Position numbers and translations under genes: made by a program
Notes under the pieces: generated by a model
Told to the model about the DNA's origin: nothing
The model's database searches: none
The model's input: only the letters and a program-made list of their open reading frames with translations
Source: Desulfuromonadaceae bacterium
GTDB lineage: Bacteria > Desulfobacterota > Desulfuromonadia > Geobacterales > Pseudopelobacteraceae
Assembly (NCBI GenBank): GCA_028687585.1
Contig: JAQTZV010000024.1
Location: 27,442 to 91,441 of the forward strand
Length of the DNA: 64,000 bases
Reading direction: 5' to 3'
In this document: positions 44,246 to 52,373 of the stretch, piece by piece
Numbering within the stretch: the first letter of the stretch is position 1
Layout of the letters: each line of letters begins with the position of its first letter

Positions 44246-45313
44246 GTGGAAAATCCGAATATAAAACGGACATACAGCCAGTTTGCCAGTGACAATTATG
44301 CCGGGATCTGCCCTGAAGCGTGGCAGGCGATGCAGGTGGCCAACACAGGGTTTGTCCCTTCGTATGGTGACGACATCTGGACTGAACGGGCTTGTCAGCA
44401 TCTGCGTGATGTCTTCGAAACGGAGTGCCAGGTGTTCTTCGTCTTTAACGGTACTGCGGCAAATTCACTGGCATTGGCATCTCTCTGCCGGTCGTACCAT
44501 AGTGTTATCTGCCATGAACTGGCCCATGTTGAAACCGATGAGTGCGGCGCGCCGGAGTTCTTTTCCAACGGCACCAAGCTGCTGCATGTGAACGGTCCCG
44601 GAGGGAAGTTCGATCTTGATGAGGTCGAGCGGACAATTATCCGGCGCAGTGATATTCATTATCCCCGCCCGCGGGTGTTAAGCCTGACGCAGGCTACGGA
44701 AGTCGGTACGGTGTACACGCCCGATGAAATCCGGGCTGCCGGCGACCTGGCCAGGCACCATGGTATGCGGGTACATATGGATGGCGCCCGCTTTGCCAAT
44801 GCCGTTGTTTCATTGGGCGTCGCTCCTGCAGAGATAACCTGGCGGGCAGGAGTTGATGTGCTCTGTCTTGGTGGCGCAAAAAACGGTATGGCGGTTGGTG
44901 AGGCAGTGGTTTTTTTCGACCGTGAACTTGCCCATGAGTTCGACTATCGCTGCAAACAAGCCGGTCAACTTGCATCCAAAATGCGCTTTATTTCTGCTCC
45001 CTGGATCGGGATGCTTGAAGGTGGCGCATGGCTGAAAAATGCCGGACATGCCAATGGTTGTGCCGCTTTGCTTGAAAAACAGCTCATGGAAATCAACGGC
45101 ATTCATATCATGTATCCCCGTCAGGCAAACTCAGTGTTCGTAGAATTGCCTGAAGCGGTAGCAGCAGGCCTTCGGGCCGCCGGGTGGCATTTTTATTCAT
45201 TTATTGGATCTGGCGGCGCGCGGTTTATGTGCTCGTGGCAGACGACTGAACGTGATGTACTCCAACTGGCTGAGGCGGTGCGAATGGCCTCGTTGGCTGC
45301 AAATGAACATTAG
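44246..45313 (+). CDS. Low-specificity threonine aldolase-like PLP enzyme
   Basis: 355 residues from a GTG at 44246 with GGAGG five bases before it; ATG at 44234 is the alternative but lacks a spaced ribosome site. Fold-type I PLP enzyme: SDNYAGICPEAWQAM start, GTAANSLAL (phosphate/pyridoxal contact), HMDGARFANA with the cofactor Asp, and CLGGAKNGM with the PLP-binding Lys. It cleaves L-threonine to glycine and acetaldehyde. Gene order gives no hint of a special pathway. Confidence 0.92.
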   Translation: MENPNIKRTYSQFASDNYAGICPEAWQAMQVANTGFVPSYGDDIWTERACQHLRDVFETECQVFFVFNGTAANSLALASLCRSYHSVICHELAHVETDECGAPEFFSNGTKLLHVNGPGGKFDLDEVERTIIRRSDIHYPRPRVLSLTQATEVGTVYTPDEIRAAGDLARHHGMRVHMDGARFANAVVSLGVAPAEITWRAGVDVLCLGGAKNGMAVGEAVVFFDRELAHEFDYRCKQAGQLASKMRFISAPWIGMLEGGAWLKNAGHANGCAALLEKQLMEINGIHIMYPRQANSVFVELPEAVAAGLRAAGWHFYSFIGSGGARFMCSWQTTERDVLQLAEAVRMASLAANEH

Positions 45314-45360
45314 TAAGTGAGAAGTTATCCTGTTTTCAGAGGCAGGGAAGGAATAACATA

Positions 45361-45519
45361 ATGGTCAAAACAGCTACTTTTGAGGCGTTACTTGACGCGG
45401 TGATATCGGATGGTCAGGGGGGATACCACTTTACCCTGGAAGGGAAAAGGTATCATCTGCGGGACAAAGATGAGGTGCGTAAAATTGCCGAGTCGCATGG
45501 CTACATAATTATTTACTGA
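45361..45519 (+). CDS. Small protein of 52 residues, unknown
   Basis: ATG at 45361 with AAGGAA about eleven bases upstream, TGA at 45517. The sequence (MVKTATFEALLDAVISDG… then YHFTLEGKRYHLRDKDEV) suggests a small helix plus beta hairpin. Codon use looks coding and it ends before the palindromic repeat. The upstream gene is on the same strand 47 bases away. No family recognised. Confidence 0.55.
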   Translation: MVKTATFEALLDAVISDGQGGYHFTLEGKRYHLRDKDEVRKIAESHGYIIIY

Positions 45520-45564
45520 TGTATCAGCTGATGTTTGAAACTCACGCTACGGCGTGGAGTAATT

Positions 45565-45683
45565 CCAATTCCAAATCAAAGCGCTATCACCGTTGGCTCG
45601 TCTTCGGCACCTCGAAGTACTGGTCAGTACGCCTCGGCGCTTCAATCCTCGCCGCCTTGATTTCATCTTTGATTTGAAATTGG
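45565..45683. repeat. Interspersed palindromic repeat, copy B (inverted relative to copy A)
   Basis: CCAATTCCAAATCAAAG at the left and CTTTGATTTGAAATTGG at the right are inverted. Internal GTTGGCTCGTCTTCGGC and CGCCTCGGCG segments match the reverse complement of 40493-40610. It lies upstream of a PAS kinase gene and creates a spurious ORF start at 45593. Confidence 0.8.
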
Positions 45684-45712
45684 AACAATTTCGACACGAC
45701 AGGAGGTTGCTG

Positions 45713-47488
45713 ATGAATGACTCCCCCTCCACTCCGCCGGACACCGATGAGCGGAAAAGGTGCAACGATATAGCGATAATACAGGATGCCATGCTGCGGG
45801 TGGCCGCGGATGATTATTCCGTACGAATTTCGGATTCCATTTGCTGTAGTGAGTTTGGCGAACTTGCGAGAGTCTTTGATGTTATGGCAGAAAAACTTGA
45901 GCAGGATATCACAGAGAGAATAAAGACTGATAAAAAACTAATGAAGAGCGAGCAGCGTTTTCGCTCTTTTGTTGAAAATGTCAATGATGTCCTGTTCGCG
46001 CTCACCCCCTTGGGTGTTTTCTGCTATGTATCACCTCAGTGGAAGCTTGCGTTTGGATATGAGATCAGTGAAACCATCGGGCAGCCTTTTACCCCCTTTG
46101 TCCATCCGGACGATGTTGCCCCCTGTTTTGAATTTCTGCAACGGGTTATCAGTACGGGACAAAAACAGAGCGGTGTTGAATATCGTGTGCTCTGCAAGGA
46201 CGGTTGTTATCTCTGGTACACAGCAAATGCATCACTCATAACAGATCCCGTTGATGGGACTCTGATGCTCGTAGCCATCGGTCGCGATATTACTGAGCGC
46301 AAGCTGACGGAAGAAGCTCTGCGTTTGTCAGAGGAGAAATTTTCTGCGGCTTTTCGATCATCACCTGATGCCATTACCATTACCCGTCTGAGTGACAGCG
46401 TCTTTCTGGAGGTTAATGAAGGGTTTGCGGCTATAACCGGTTACGTTGCTCAAGAGGTTGTCGGCAGGTCACCCCGTGAGTTGAACCTGCTGACAGATCC
46501 AGCGCAGGAAGAGCTGTTTCTTCGTGGTCTTGAAGATAGCGGAACAGTAAACAATGCGGTGGCCCACTTCAGGCGAAAAGATGGCTCTGAATTTTCCGGG
46601 CAGATATCGGCTCGCATCGTCAAAATTTACAACGAGCCGCATGTCCTCTCAGTTACCCGTGACATAACTGATCGTGAACGCATGCAGAAGGAGCTTCTTA
46701 AAGCGCAAAAACTTGAATCTATCAGTATCCTGGCCGGCGGGATCGCTCACAATTTCAATAATGTCCTCACCGGAGTTATCGGCTACATCTCCTTTGCAAA
46801 AAAACATCTGGGGAACCCGGATAAAGTGCTTCCGCTCCTCGATTCTGCAGAAAAATCTTCCCACCGCGCTGCTGCGCTTGCACGGCAGTTGTTGATGTTT
46901 TCCAGAGGTGGATCTCCCGTTAGAAAGCCGGTCCTTGTTGATGAGTTGGTCCGAGAAGCAGTATCACTTTTTCTGACTGACACTAATGTCAGTGGCAGTA
47001 TCGACTGCCAACCGCTTCAGGTCATACATGCAGATGCGCAGCTGATAAGTCAGGCTTTCAATAACATTGTATTGAACGCTGTTCATGCCATGCCTGAGGG
47101 GGGGACGCTGACGGTTCGGGTTAATGGCGCACGGCTGTCTGCAGGCAACCGGCACTCACTGCCGTCGGGTGACTATGTGGGAATTATCTTTACGGACAGC
47201 GGTTGCGGCATCCGAAAAGAAGATCTTCACAAAATATACGATCCCTACTTCACGACCAAGGATAGCGGCACCGGTCTCGGGTTGAGTACAGCCTTTTCAA
47301 TCATTAACAGGCATGGCGGACGTATAGAAATTACTTCTAATTCCGGGAAAAGTACCACGGTAACCGTACTCTTGCCTTCTTCTACAGAGAAACCTGCGGG
47401 CGATGCCGCTGAAGAGAAGCATTCGGAGCTTCATCGTAACGACATATCCATGGACGATGAGGAGATGATTCGAGACCTTGTTGGATGA
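45713..47488 (+). CDS. PAS-domain sensor histidine kinase (receiver lost)
   Basis: 591 residues from the ATG at 45713 (AGGAGG upstream); the frame opens earlier only inside a repeat. Domain order: HAMP-like segment (~25-75), PAS 1 (~85-205, FRSFVENVNDVLFALTPLGVFCYVSPQWK), PAS 2 (~215-330, FSAAFRSSPDAITITRLSDSVFLEVNEGFAAITGY), HisKA with AGGIAHNFNNVL, HATPase with NIVLNAVHAM, DSGCGI and GTGLGLSTAFSI. After the ATPase the frame begins a receiver domain (SMDDEEMIRDLVG) and stops at TGA 47486. No membrane helices. Kinase part looks active. Confidence 0.9.
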   Translation: MNDSPSTPPDTDERKRCNDIAIIQDAMLRVAADDYSVRISDSICCSEFGELARVFDVMAEKLEQDITERIKTDKKLMKSEQRFRSFVENVNDVLFALTPLGVFCYVSPQWKLAFGYEISETIGQPFTPFVHPDDVAPCFEFLQRVISTGQKQSGVEYRVLCKDGCYLWYTANASLITDPVDGTLMLVAIGRDITERKLTEEALRLSEEKFSAAFRSSPDAITITRLSDSVFLEVNEGFAAITGYVAQEVVGRSPRELNLLTDPAQEELFLRGLEDSGTVNNAVAHFRRKDGSEFSGQISARIVKIYNEPHVLSVTRDITDRERMQKELLKAQKLESISILAGGIAHNFNNVLTGVIGYISFAKKHLGNPDKVLPLLDSAEKSSHRAAALARQLLMFSRGGSPVRKPVLVDELVREAVSLFLTDTNVSGSIDCQPLQVIHADAQLISQAFNNIVLNAVHAMPEGGTLTVRVNGARLSAGNRHSLPSGDYVGIIFTDSGCGIRKEDLHKIYDPYFTTKDSGTGLGLSTAFSIINRHGGRIEITSNSGKSTTVTVLLPSSTEKPAGDAAEEKHSELHRNDISMDDEEMIRDLVG

Positions 47489-47802
47489 TTTGCCGAGTGA
47501 ACAGGGGTATGCAGTGAAGACCTGTGCAAACGGCGAGGAGGCTGTCGAACTTTACACGGCATCGATGGGAGAAGGGGAAGGTGTATTCTCTTGTGATACT
47601 GGGCCTGGTCATTCAAGGGGGGATGGGAGGTGTACAGACAGCGAAGCTCATCCGCGCTCATAACCCTCACGTTGTTCTGGTCGTTTCCAGCGGTTATGCC
47701 GACGGCACTTCAGCTGAGGAGTATGGAACATATGGTTTTAGCGGGGCAATCATGAAGCCCAATAATTCCCAACAATTTGAGGAGACAATAACACGGTTGT
47801 AA
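47489..47802 (+). pseudogene. Disintegrated receiver domain following the PAS kinase
   Basis: Pieces of one CheY-like domain are spread over three frames: MDDEEMIRDLVG (main kinase frame), YAVKTCANGEEAVELYTASM (frame of 47478), and KVYSLVILGLVIQGGMGGVQTAKLIRAHNPHVVLVVSSGYA through KPNNSQQFEETI to TAA at 47802. In the third piece the phosphoacceptor Asp is replaced by Gly (VILGLVI where LD is expected). So at least two frameshifts and loss of the key Asp: the receiver is dead. Confidence 0.85.
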
Positions 47803-47821
47803 CTGCTGTCCCGTACGATAG

Positions 47822-48310
47822 CTACGGCTTAGGCCCCAGAGCCTCTTCAATTTTTTTCAGGTCGAAACCCTCAATGATCCTGCCGTTGATCATGAAAGTC
47901 GGGGTAGAGTCAACTTTGTATTTTTTTGCGATTTCCACTTGCTCCTCCTGCAGCTTTATCCCTTCCGGGGTCGAAGCCAATGAAGGAGCGGCATCCATTC
48001 GCCCTGACATGATATCGTGGTAGGCTTTGACCTTGTCCGGCATGGAGAGCATAAATCTGGCTTTTTCCTTCGCCCTGGGATGTCTGGGGAGAGGGTAGAA
48101 GAAAATGTGACGCGTTACGTCCGTCCGTCCGTCAAAATACTTTGCCGCTTTACGGCAGAAAGGGCAGTCCGGATCAGTAAACTCGAACACGGTCTTGACT
48201 CCGCTGCCGATGGTTATTGACTTACTGATGTCGATGCCGGAAGCTGAAGCATTACCAATGCATATTGTCAGACACATAATCAGGATTACAACGTAGTATG
48301 TTAGTTTCAT
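47822..48310 (-). CDS. Periplasmic thioredoxin-fold (DsbC/DsbA-like) protein
   Basis: 162 residues. Signal peptide 1-24 (YYVVILIMCLTICIGNASASG). Active site CPFC in FTDPDCPFCRKA, then FFYPLPRHPRAKEKA as in DsbC/DsbG catalytic domains, and the cis-Pro loop VDSTPTFMINGR. The N-terminal dimerisation domain of DsbC is missing, so it is probably monomeric. It isomerises or oxidises disulfides in the periplasm. Its gene follows the receiver-kinase gene on the same strand by 29 bases. Confidence 0.88.
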   Translation of the reverse strand: MKLTYYVVILIMCLTICIGNASASGIDISKSITIGSGVKTVFEFTDPDCPFCRKAAKYFDGRTDVTRHIFFYPLPRHPRAKEKARFMLSMPDKVKAYHDIMSGRMDAAPSLASTPEGIKLQEEQVEIAKKYKVDSTPTFMINGRIIEGFDLKKIEEALGPKP

Positions 48311-48339
48311 GCGAGTCTCTCCGGGATGGCAAATTGGTT

Positions 48340-49512
48340 TTATGTGATGTTACCGATGTGGCCGGGGAGCAGAATGGTAAATTGGCTTCCTTCAACTTCG
48401 TTGTTTTCTGCCCAGATGCAGCCGCCAAAACTTTCCACCGCCTTTTTACAGAACGCCAGGCCAAGGCCCGCCCCGCCGCGGATTCTCCTCGAGGCATTAT
48501 CCGACTGAACATAGCGTTCAAAGATGTTGGCCAAGTCATCGGAAGAAATTCCGGTGCCGTTATCAGAGACGCTGATGCGCACGAAGCTGGTTACCCCTGA
48601 AAAATCGCTCGAACTGTCGGTCGCTGCCTGGATTTCAGCTTTGCTGAGCTTGCTCCGTTCTATGCCGTCGCACGAGAGGGTTATTGTCCCCCCGTCCGGA
48701 ACAAATTTGAGAGCATTTCCGATCAGGTTCGCAAACACCCGTGCCAAAATGGCACTGTCCACAGCAATTTCGGGTCCTCTGGCTTGAGTATAAAGTGTCA
48801 GTGTGATGTTTTCACGTTCAGCAGCCGCTGAAAAATGTCTGACAGCGGCCTCAAGAAGTGCGCAGGGATCGACCGGGCTGATCCTGGATTGCATTCTGCC
48901 GGATTCAAAACGCTGCATGTCGAGCAGGTTGTCGATCATTGTGACAACCTCTTCGCAACTCTCTATGGCTGATTCAAGGTATTCAACCTGATCAGGATTC
49001 ACCACACCAAGACGCCCCTCGCGCATGATGTCTATTGAGCCGATGACGGCAGTAATCGGATTTTTCATGTCGTGAGAGAGCATGAAAATAAAATCCTCCT
49101 TTTCCTGCTCCAGTATTTTCTTCTGCTTCATTGTGCGCTGGTTTTCGAGTGCACGCTTCATACGGATCATCAAGTCATCAATGTCAAACGGCTTTGCTAC
49201 ATAGTCCGCTGCTCCAGCCTTCATGCACTCCACTACCAAACTCTCGTTACCGTGAGCCGTCATCATGATCACCGGGGTATCCAAGTCACTGACCCGAAGG
49301 CGCTGTAAGACTTCAACCCCGCTAATTCCCGGCATACGCACATCGAGTAATACAAGATCATGTTCGTTGGATTGGAGCTGCTTCAGTGCAGATTCGCCGT
49401 CTGCTGCCCAGTTGGTGGCATAGTCGAATTCTTCAAGGTGCAGCTTGAGGATCTGAGCGATGTCCGGCTCGTCATCCACAATAAGAATTTTTTCCGGTAG
49501 TCGCTTAGCCAT
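48340..49512 (-). CDS. Receiver-histidine kinase hybrid
   Basis: 390 residues with the reversed order receiver-kinase. Receiver: acidic pair D13/D14, acceptor D57 in LLDVRMPG, Lys in VAKPF. HisKA: FMLSHDMKNPITAVIG (H147). HATPase: ANLIGNALKF, SDNGTGI, GGAGLGLAFC. No sensor or membrane segment, so its input is the receiver itself, from an unidentified kinase. The ATG overlaps the ispD stop, linking an isoprenoid enzyme to a signalling protein in one transcript. Confidence 0.93.
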   Translation of the reverse strand: MAKRLPEKILIVDDEPDIAQILKLHLEEFDYATNWAADGESALKQLQSNEHDLVLLDVRMPGISGVEVLQRLRVSDLDTPVIMMTAHGNESLVVECMKAGAADYVAKPFDIDDLMIRMKRALENQRTMKQKKILEQEKEDFIFMLSHDMKNPITAVIGSIDIMREGRLGVVNPDQVEYLESAIESCEEVVTMIDNLLDMQRFESGRMQSRISPVDPCALLEAAVRHFSAAAERENITLTLYTQARGPEIAVDSAILARVFANLIGNALKFVPDGGTITLSCDGIERSKLSKAEIQAATDSSSDFSGVTSFVRISVSDNGTGISSDDLANIFERYVQSDNASRRIRGGAGLGLAFCKKAVESFGGCIWAENNEVEGSQFTILLPGHIGNIT

Positions 49513-50231
49513 TATGTAATTCTCTCTTTTCGTGCGGTAGCAAAAAAAGCCTCGGCCAGTACAAGGTCTTCATAGGTGGTAATTTTGATATTGTGATAGT
49601 CACCGGGAACGATTCGAATCCGGCCGCCGGCCCGCTCGACAAGAGAGGAATCATCAGTACCCAGATATTGATCCCTTTCAGCAGTCTGATGAGCGGAGTA
49701 AATCACACTATATCTGAATGCCTGCGGCGTTTGTGCCTGCCATAGGGTCTCCCTGTCGGGAGTGCCGGTTACCATGCCGTTTTCGACCGCCTTGATCGTG
49801 TCCTTGGCCGGAACAGCCACTACTGCCCCATCATGCAAGCTGGCGACAGCAATTGAAGCAGACAGCACCTTTTCGGTAATCAGTGGTCTGACACCGTCAT
49901 GTATCAGAATAACATCATCGTCGGACGCATATTTCCTCATACCCTGCAAACCATTCATAACAGAGTACTGGCGCTCCTTTCCACCGGGAATGATGGCAGC
50001 AACTTTGGAGAATTTGTATGCTTCAACGATATGCTCACGGCAATAGGGAATCTCTTCGGCAGGAATAACCAGATAGATGGCATCGATCAGAGGAGATTGT
50101 TCAAAGACCGAAATAGTGCGCGCGATAATTGGCATGCCGTCCAGCTGGAGATACTGTTTGTTAATAGCAGCACCCATACGTTTGCCCATGCCGGCCGCCG
50201 GAATAAGAGCTATAGATTTGAGTGCAATCAT
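49512..50231 (-). CDS. ispD: 2-C-methyl-D-erythritol 4-phosphate cytidylyltransferase
   Basis: 239 residues from the ATG at 50229-50231, with GGAG about nine bases upstream; the GTG at 50246 is an alternative. It makes CDP-methylerythritol in the MEP isoprenoid path. Motifs: [13 protein letters not shown] (nucleotide binding), [10 protein letters not shown], and [27 protein letters not shown]. ispF is usually the next gene in related genomes, but here a kinase follows. Confidence 0.95.
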   Translation of the reverse strand: MIALKSIALIPAAGMGKRMGAAINKQYLQLDGMPIIARTISVFEQSPLIDAIYLVIPAEEIPYCREHIVEAYKFSKVAAIIPGGKERQYSVMNGLQGMRKYASDDDVILIHDGVRPLITEKVLSASIAVASLHDGAVVAVPAKDTIKAVENGMVTGTPDRETLWQAQTPQAFRYSVIYSAHQTAERDQYLGTDDSSLVERAGGRIRIVPGDYHNIKITTYEDLVLAEAFFATARKERIT

Positions 50232-50310
50232 TAATTTTTTCTCCACAAGCAGTATATCAATTTACTACAGACATGCAACCATGGAATTGCTACACTCTGA
50301 ATTATTCCCG

Positions 50311-50400
50311 AACCCTGATAAACAGGATAAGTGCGTTAACGAAGTTATTTTCTGCTAACCCCGGTAAACGGGATAAGTACGCTCACGAAACCATTTCTGC
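50311..50400. repeat. Tandem pair of imperfect ~45-base repeats
   Basis: Copies at 50311-50355 and 50357-50400 share AACCC-GTAAAC-GGATAAGT-CG-T-ACGAA-TT-TCTGC with scattered differences. They lie between the gntR gene end and ispD start. Role unknown; they may be part of the ispD promoter region. Confidence 0.55.
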
Positions 50401-50422
50401 AAAAACTCGCAGAAATGGTTTC
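50387..50422. terminator. Hairpin after the gntR gene, likely terminator
   Basis: A perfect 14-bp stem, GAAACCATTTCTGC with GCAGAAATGGTTTC, loop of eight. A second, weaker hairpin (CTAACTT/AAGTTAG) at 50452-50471 is adjacent to the gntR stop. No long T run follows on the minus strand, so the terminator call is moderate. Confidence 0.45.
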
Positions 50423-50472
50423 TACCATACTAAAAAAACGCAGAAAAACTTCTAACTTGCTAAAAAGTTAGC

Positions 50473-51135
50473 TTATTTGGCTGGTATCACGCCGTCCATC
50501 AGTACCCTGCCGCCATATTCCGCATTCTTGCGTACGAGCGTTTCAGCCAGGTCAGCGTCCTTTCTCCGAAACGCATCGATAATCTTTTCGTGCTCCTGTA
50601 CCGATATTGCCATCCGTCCCGGGAGGCTGAGAGATGTAAAGCGCAGGCGCTGAAACTTGGTTACCAGACCGGCAATTAATTCATGCAGCTTTTCATTATC
50701 AGCGGCCTTGATAAACAGTTCGTGAAAGTCACTATGGATTTTGAAAAAATGTTTTATATCACCATGTTCGGCAAGTTCTGCCAACTTGTCATTGATCATC
50801 TGAAGGCGGTCAAGCTCTTTTTCGCTGAGATTTTTACAGGCACACCGCGCCGCATAACCCTCCATAATGCTCTTGATGGCATAAAATTCCTCGACATCCC
50901 TCGGGCTGTATTCGCTGACGACGGCTCCCCTGCGGGGGATCACCGTCAGGTAACCCTCTGATTCAAGTTGGCGGAATGCCTCCCGTATCGGAGTCCGGCT
51001 GATTCCGTATCGTTCGGCCAATTCCGGTTCAGAGACCCGGCTGCCCGCCTTGAGTGTGCCGGAAACAATCGCCTCGCGGATGTTCTCAAGTATTTTTTCG
51101 CGTAATGTAAGGTGTTTTTCAAGCGGCTTTTTCAT
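50473..51135 (-). CDS. GntR-family transcriptional regulator with FCD domain
   Basis: 220 residues from the ATG at 51133-51135 (GGGAGC upstream; an earlier in-frame ATG at 51174 is less likely). The N-terminal winged helix (LREKILENIREAIVSGTLKAGSRVSEPELAERYGISRTPIREAFRQLESEGYL) and C-terminal FCD ligand domain (~85-215, with HSDFHELF and EHEKIIDAFRRKD as metal or ligand contacts) place it in the FadR/VanR type. It probably responds to an organic acid. A palindrome 38 bases upstream of the start is a likely self-operator. Confidence 0.9.
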   Translation of the reverse strand: MKKPLEKHLTLREKILENIREAIVSGTLKAGSRVSEPELAERYGISRTPIREAFRQLESEGYLTVIPRRGAVVSEYSPRDVEEFYAIKSIMEGYAARCACKNLSEKELDRLQMINDKLAELAEHGDIKHFFKIHSDFHELFIKAADNEKLHELIAGLVTKFQRLRFTSLSLPGRMAISVQEHEKIIDAFRRKDADLAETLVRKNAEYGGRVLMDGVIPAK

Positions 51136-51172
51136 GGTATGTATGCATAGCTCCCGGAAGAAAATTTTATTC

Positions 51173-51191
51173 ATTGTATACTGTATGCAAT
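51173..51191. promoter_or_regulatory. Candidate GntR operator
   Basis: ATTGTATAC-T-GTATGCAAT is a nearly perfect palindrome (eight of nine pairs) just upstream of the gntR start. FCD-type GntR proteins often bind TTGTATACAA-like sites. Confidence 0.6.
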
Positions 51192-51323
51192 TTTTGTCAA
51201 TTATATCGCAAGATGTGTCATGCTATTTTTCGGCTAATAGTGCGGCATTTTAATAAATATTTGTTGTGATTATCGCGAAAGCAGCTTGTTTTTTTCAACA
51301 CTTACAGGTAATCTGCTGCCCCA

Positions 51324-52373
51324 ATGGATCCGGTAAGACACCTCAAAATTTCGTTTTTTGTCCTTCTCATGCTCATTTCAGGGGGAACGTTCGGCTATAT
51401 GTCCATCGAAGGGTGGCGATTGCTCGATGCCGCCTATATGACAGTTATTACTTTGGGGACTGTCGGCTTCAAAGAGGTCCACGATCTTTCCGATGGCGGG
51501 AAAGTTTTCACGATGGGGTTAATAGTTGTTGGCGTCAGCGTGTTGGGTTATATCGTTGGTAGTTTGGCCCAGATCATGTTCGAGGGGCAGTTCCAGCGGA
51601 TTATGGGGAGGAAAAAGGTGGAAAAACAGATAGAATCGCTCGCCGGGCACTACATCATTTGCGGTTTTGGCCGAATTGGTTCGCTGATTTGTAAAGAGTT
51701 TAAAGCAAGCAAACTGAAATTTGTGATCATTGAAAAAAGTGTCGAAGCCGCAGAGCGCCTTTCAGAAGATGGCTATCTGTTCATGAAAGGAGATGCCACT
51801 CTCGATGAGACTCTGCTCAAGGCGGGCATTCACAGGGCCAAGGGACTGATTTCTGTGGTTACTTCCGATACGGAAAACGTCTATATTACCCTGACTGCAC
51901 GTGGTCTCAATCCTGATCTTTATATCATGTCCCGTGCCGGAGAAGAAGGTTCTGACATCAAGCTCAAGCGGGCCGGTGCTAATAAAGTTGTCTCGCCCTA
52001 CACCATTGGTGGCAGCCGTATGGCGCAGTCGATATTACGACCGAATGTGGTTGATTTTATTGAGCTTGCTATCGGTGGTGAACAAGGGGAATTGCAGATG
52101 GAAGAGATCCCTATCCCCGCTCACTCGGCTTTTGTCGGTGAAACTCTCGTCAGTTCCGGATTCCGCAAGGAGATTGGTGTCATTATTGTCGGCATAAAAA
52201 AAAGTCATGGCAAAATGGTTTTCAACCCGCACTCTCAAACCAAGATCGAAGAGCATGACACGTTGATTGTGCTTGGTGATCCGAACTCAATTCATAAACT
52301 TGAAGATCTTGTCGTTCGTGCCGCGACGGATGAAGTCATTAAAAAACACAGGAAAGATCACCATGAAAAATAA
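51324..52373 (+). CDS. Two-transmembrane potassium channel with RCK (TrkA-N/TrkA-C) domains
   Basis: 349 residues. TM1 (~9-28), pore helix and filter (~36-51), TM2 (~60-83), then RCK-N (~107-230, HYIICGFGRIGSLICKEF … VIIEKS, MKGDATLDETLLKAGI) and RCK-C (~250-335). The filter reads TLGTVGFKEV: T46-V47-G48-F49-K50 where K+ channels have TVGYG/D. The second Gly is thus Lys, so selectivity may differ. The 3' end overlaps the next gene by 11 bases. Confidence 0.88.
   Translation: MDPVRHLKISFFVLLMLISGGTFGYMSIEGWRLLDAAYMTVITLGTVGFKEVHDLSDGGKVFTMGLIVVGVSVLGYIVGSLAQIMFEGQFQRIMGRKKVEKQIESLAGHYIICGFGRIGSLICKEFKASKLKFVIIEKSVEAAERLSEDGYLFMKGDATLDETLLKAGIHRAKGLISVVTSDTENVYITLTARGLNPDLYIMSRAGEEGSDIKLKRAGANKVVSPYTIGGSRMAQSILRPNVVDFIELAIGGEQGELQMEEIPIPAHSAFVGETLVSSGFRKEIGVIIVGIKKSHGKMVFNPHSQTKIEEHDTLIVLGDPNSIHKLEDLVVRAATDEVIKKHRKDHHEK

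Noticed and set aside
45593..45712. N-terminal 40 residues of the PAS kinase
   Set aside because: They come from palindromic repeat copy B; the AGGAGG-preceded ATG at 45713 is the start.
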